Origin: Acanthochlamys bracteata
Lineage: Eukaryota; Streptophyta; Magnoliopsida; Pandanales; Velloziaceae
Direction of reading: 5' to 3'
DNA length: 64,000 bases
NCBI GenBank assembly: GCA_019914995.1
Contig: CM034126.1
Span: 12,839,001 to 12,903,000 of the forward strand
A model generated the notes under the pieces. That model was not told the DNA's origin. It saw only the letters and a program-made list of their open reading frames with translations, and did no database searches. Position 1 is the stretch's first letter. Every line of letters begins with the position of its first letter. The position numbers were made by a program, and so were the translations under genes. This document shows positions 61,308 to 64,000 of this stretch, in pieces.

Positions 61308-63143
61308 TTACATTACTGAAACAAGCATTGGGATTCTCATCACACTGAACATATGAGGCTGAGGATAATAAGCATAGTCCGCATAGTATCTATAATAAGG
61401 CCAGTACTCGAATTTCTTTGCCTCCAGCTTCATCTCATCCTCACCTTTTCCATTCCCTTTCTTCTCTTCTTCACCTTTTTCCCTGTTCTTCAGCTTTCTT
61501 CTCTTCTTCTTTCTTCCCCTCGTCTTGAACAATGGAAACTTGCTTCCTTGTTCTCCTATACACACTTTCCACCAGCTTTGCTGGGTCAACAAAGCCTTTG
61601 ACAATTACTTGATCATTTGCTAGGACGGTGTCTACTGACTCAACACCTACACGAAAATAGAAGAAATCGCAAATGGTGATTTCAGAAGCATATTACATAA
61701 TAGTGACGTAGTTTAATGAAATATTTTCAGACAAAGTGATATAGATAGGTAGGTATATACCCACAATGAGACCATCCACTTACGATATTAATACACTAGT
61801 GAATTAAGGTCATATTTTAATAGCTCCAAGCTTATGCAATGTGGACAATCATGATATATAAATACACAAACCCTTGGCTTAACAAGCTTCTAAAGTATTG
61901 TAAGATGTGTTTAATTGGTGAGAGGAAGAAAAGTAACATATATAGAACTTTGAGGGCAATTTATTAAGGAACTGCAGATGTAATAGTACAGTATGCATAA
62001 CTTCAACTAATATATATGTATATATATAGTAATTATCAGTAACTATACCTTCCATCTTCTTGATCCGTTTCTGTAAAACCTGCGCACATGCTTCACAGTG
62101 CATCCGGACCTTCAGTATCACTGTGATTGGCTTTGGCTGCATCATGGAACAAGATTTAAGCAAAGAAACTTGTAATATTCTTTCCCTATATTAATGACGG
62201 ATACTTACAAAGACAAACAAATTACCTGTTCCTTCTTTTCTTCTGGTGCAAGTTCCTTGGGCTCCTCATTTTTCTCTTCCTCAGGAGGCTTGGGCAAAGG
62301 AGAGACGATTTGGACTTTTCGTCCAGTTTTCTTCTGGACCCTTTCACATAATTTAACAGGGTCTGCTGCCTTTCCCTTCACTATCACTGTCTTGGACTTG
62401 CAATCAGTTTTAACCTCCTCCACTCCTAGTCCTATGAAAACATTTAAGTTTCACTAAAAAAATTCAGTCATACACATTGCAAAATCCTCATAGATTAATA
62501 ACATAAGTGAAGGCTGGAAGCCATCCTGCATTGACACCATCTGGTTTTAATTTTATGAGGCCATCGACAAGTTTCCAGCAGTACTTATTTATGGGAGTCC
62601 TTATGAATCCTCTTCATTCAAAATCAAAGGACATACAAATAATTCGTGCGCCTCACAGTGAAGGTCAACCAAAAACCACATGAAATAGGGAAATACAGGC
62701 TCGGGCTTGTAAACAGAGGTTTTTACCTTCAGACTTTCTCAATGACCTCTAAACTTTCCTGGAACATCCCTCACAATGCATATCCACTTTGAGCACTATT
62801 TGTGGTGCTGATTCTTCCTTCTTTTCCTCTTCCTTCTTCTCGCCTTCCTCCTTTTTCTCTTCCACCTTTTGCTCCTATCATAAAGTGCAATAGAACAAAA
62901 CATTTTTAAGAAAAAAACATGACATATAGTTATTAATCGACCGCAGCAAGCATATATAGCATACACAGTATTGTATCATTTCAAGTCTTTGGCATGCATC
63001 TCTATGCAAAAGAACTGATCAATCAGGGTAAACTTGAGAGAAATACAATATAAAATCTAATCAGAAAAAACTAGTATATAATCAAGTGAGAACATAAACC
63101 TTAATAGATCATAAAGATTTCAGTGAAGACTTACTTCTCCCAT
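61308..63143 (-). pseudogene. Heavy metal-associated isoprenylated plant protein (HIPP), frame-disrupted
   Basis: Five exons: 63135-63143, 62727-62874, 62226-62425, 62049-62136 and one starting at 61646. Two HMA domains are present, each with its CxxC metal site (MHCEGCSRKV and MHCEACAQVL), separated by a KPPEEEKNEEPKE linker. A charged region then leads to the EYWPYYRYYADYAYY tail. This is the ATFP3/HIPP class of metallochaperones. Three defects are visible: an in-frame TAG at 62749-62751 right after CSRKV; an extra A in GGGAAAAAGG, which throws the frame after EEQGK; and two small insertions (GT and T) near the end that turn DENPNACSVM into VMRIPMLVSVM, removing the CaaX cysteine. The rest is well conserved, so this may be a recent pseudogene or an error-laden copy of a good gene. 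Confidence 0.8.
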
Positions 63144-63349
63144 TTTGTTGAATAATGTCTACCACGATCTTCAAAGTACAAGCTGAGACTACAGGACTTT
63201 ATCTCCACTCTGATTATTTTATTGCAAGGGTAAAACGTAGAGAGCTCTCGTTTCCAATATTTCCTTTCGGAAATCCTTGAAGGCTCTCTTCACAATCCTT
63301 AAAGGCGCTCTTCTCTTCTCTACTCTTCTTAAAGATGGGAACAAGGAGC

Positions 63350-63358
63350 TTATATAGA
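63350..63358 (-). promoter_or_regulatory. Probable TATA box of the HIPP gene
   Basis: CTATATAAG on the minus strand lies about 207 bp upstream of the ATG at 63143, giving a leader of about 175 nt. It is a good match to the plant TATA consensus. Confidence 0.5.
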
Positions 63359-63369
63359 GAAGTATTGCC

Positions 63370-64000
63370 ACACTTTAGGCATTTCCTTTTGACACCGACC
63401 AGCGCTGTTGGTTTGTCAAAACAAGACACAGGTCATGCAAGAAAGGATCTGACTACCTACAGACTAATGCATTGGTTCAAGGACTGACACATTCTGAAAT
63501 CTGGGTTGGAACATAATAAGTGAGTTGGACTAATCAACAGCAGTCAGTCAAATATGTCCAGAAAAAGCATTTCTGGATAGCTTTGCGTTTAATTTCAAGA
63601 GTCTTGAGACACAGCATTCTTTACTCATTTTGCCATTACACACTCTAAAACTTGGATGATTGCTTGTCCAGTAGAATCTGTATTATAAGCAACGAACCCA
63701 ATGATATCACAAGAAAAGAAATACATCATTTACCTGGTCTTTCTTCCGTAACGCAAACACTTTTCAAAGAATAATAAATCTCAAATAGAATAATAAATGA
63801 GAATCGATTAGAATAGAAACATGTAGGAATTGAACCAAGACAACTATCAATCAGTCAACAGACAAACAATGAACTGGAAGAGTGTGAAGAGATGCGTCAA
63901 TAAGCAAGTCTCCACAGCTGATCTAAAATTTCGAGATCAATGAATCAATCCACCGATCAATTAAAATTTTAACAAAAATCACTCTCTATATTAGAAGGAT
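63370..64000. other. Intergenic, no gene seen
   Basis: Upstream flank of the HIPP gene. No open frame or repeat of note. Confidence 0.5.

Noticed and set aside
1-64000. CRISPR arrays, bacterial operons or phage-like modules
   Set aside because: The window is plant nuclear DNA; no regular spaced repeats or prokaryotic gene order is present.

Overview
This window is nuclear DNA from a flowering plant, very probably a eudicot. It has AT-rich intergenic DNA, GT-AG introns, a nuclear-type tRNA-Ile(AAU), plastid- and mitochondrion-targeted nuclear genes, and plant-only families: an SnRK1 beta subunit, a TPD1-like peptide, pectinesterase, a HIPP metallochaperone, Ole e 1, NFD6 and CLPP6. I cannot name the species. 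Gene models were read by eye, and splice sites were accepted only where reading phase carries across the junction.

Layout. 1-1536 (-): 5' part of an acidic low-complexity protein. 5651-7406 (-): broken EXO70. 7775-9491 (-): membrane-anchored acidic protein of unknown function. 12382-13476 (+): Ole e 1-type secreted protein. 13941-15404 (-): mitochondrial acyl carrier protein. 17720-21491 (+): SnRK1 beta subunit. 21904-22526 (-): TPD1-like. 25056-25992 (-): unresolved spliced gene. 27585-30009 (-): NFD6-like. 32864-33922 (-): F-box-associated-like protein. 35024-35509 (-): plastid membrane protein. 36670-39287 (-): ANP32-related protein. 41353-41426 (+): tRNA-Ile. 41783-52001: a 5.1-kb direct tandem duplication; each copy carries CLPP6 (+) and a divergent small gene (-). 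52352-53204: non-autonomous hAT-like transposon. 53573-55466 (+): DUF1195-type membrane protein. 56879-58341 (-): pectinesterase. 59029-59610 (+): plastid Ycf33/DUF751-like protein. 61308-63143 (-): HIPP.

There is no operon-like organisation. Neighbours are functionally mixed, with several organelle-targeted products (CLPP6, mtACP, NFD6, Ycf33-like, the plastid membrane protein). CLPP6 and its divergent partner share a short bidirectional promoter with two E2F-type palindromes.

Two window-wide themes stand out. First, an AT-rich, MITE-like repeat family with GTGTTT-type ends recurs at least ten times between genes. Second, several otherwise well-preserved host genes (EXO70, mtACP, CLPP6 copy 1, HIPP) are disrupted by one- or two-base indels, often in homopolymers. 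That pattern fits residual long-read assembly error at least as well as true gene decay. The CLPP6 tandem duplication, whose copies differ mostly at homopolymers, should be read with the same caution. I found no convincing new defence or mobile system. The most unusual structure is a pair of interleaved inverted repeats (A-B-A'-B') in the leader region of the gene divergent from CLPP6.
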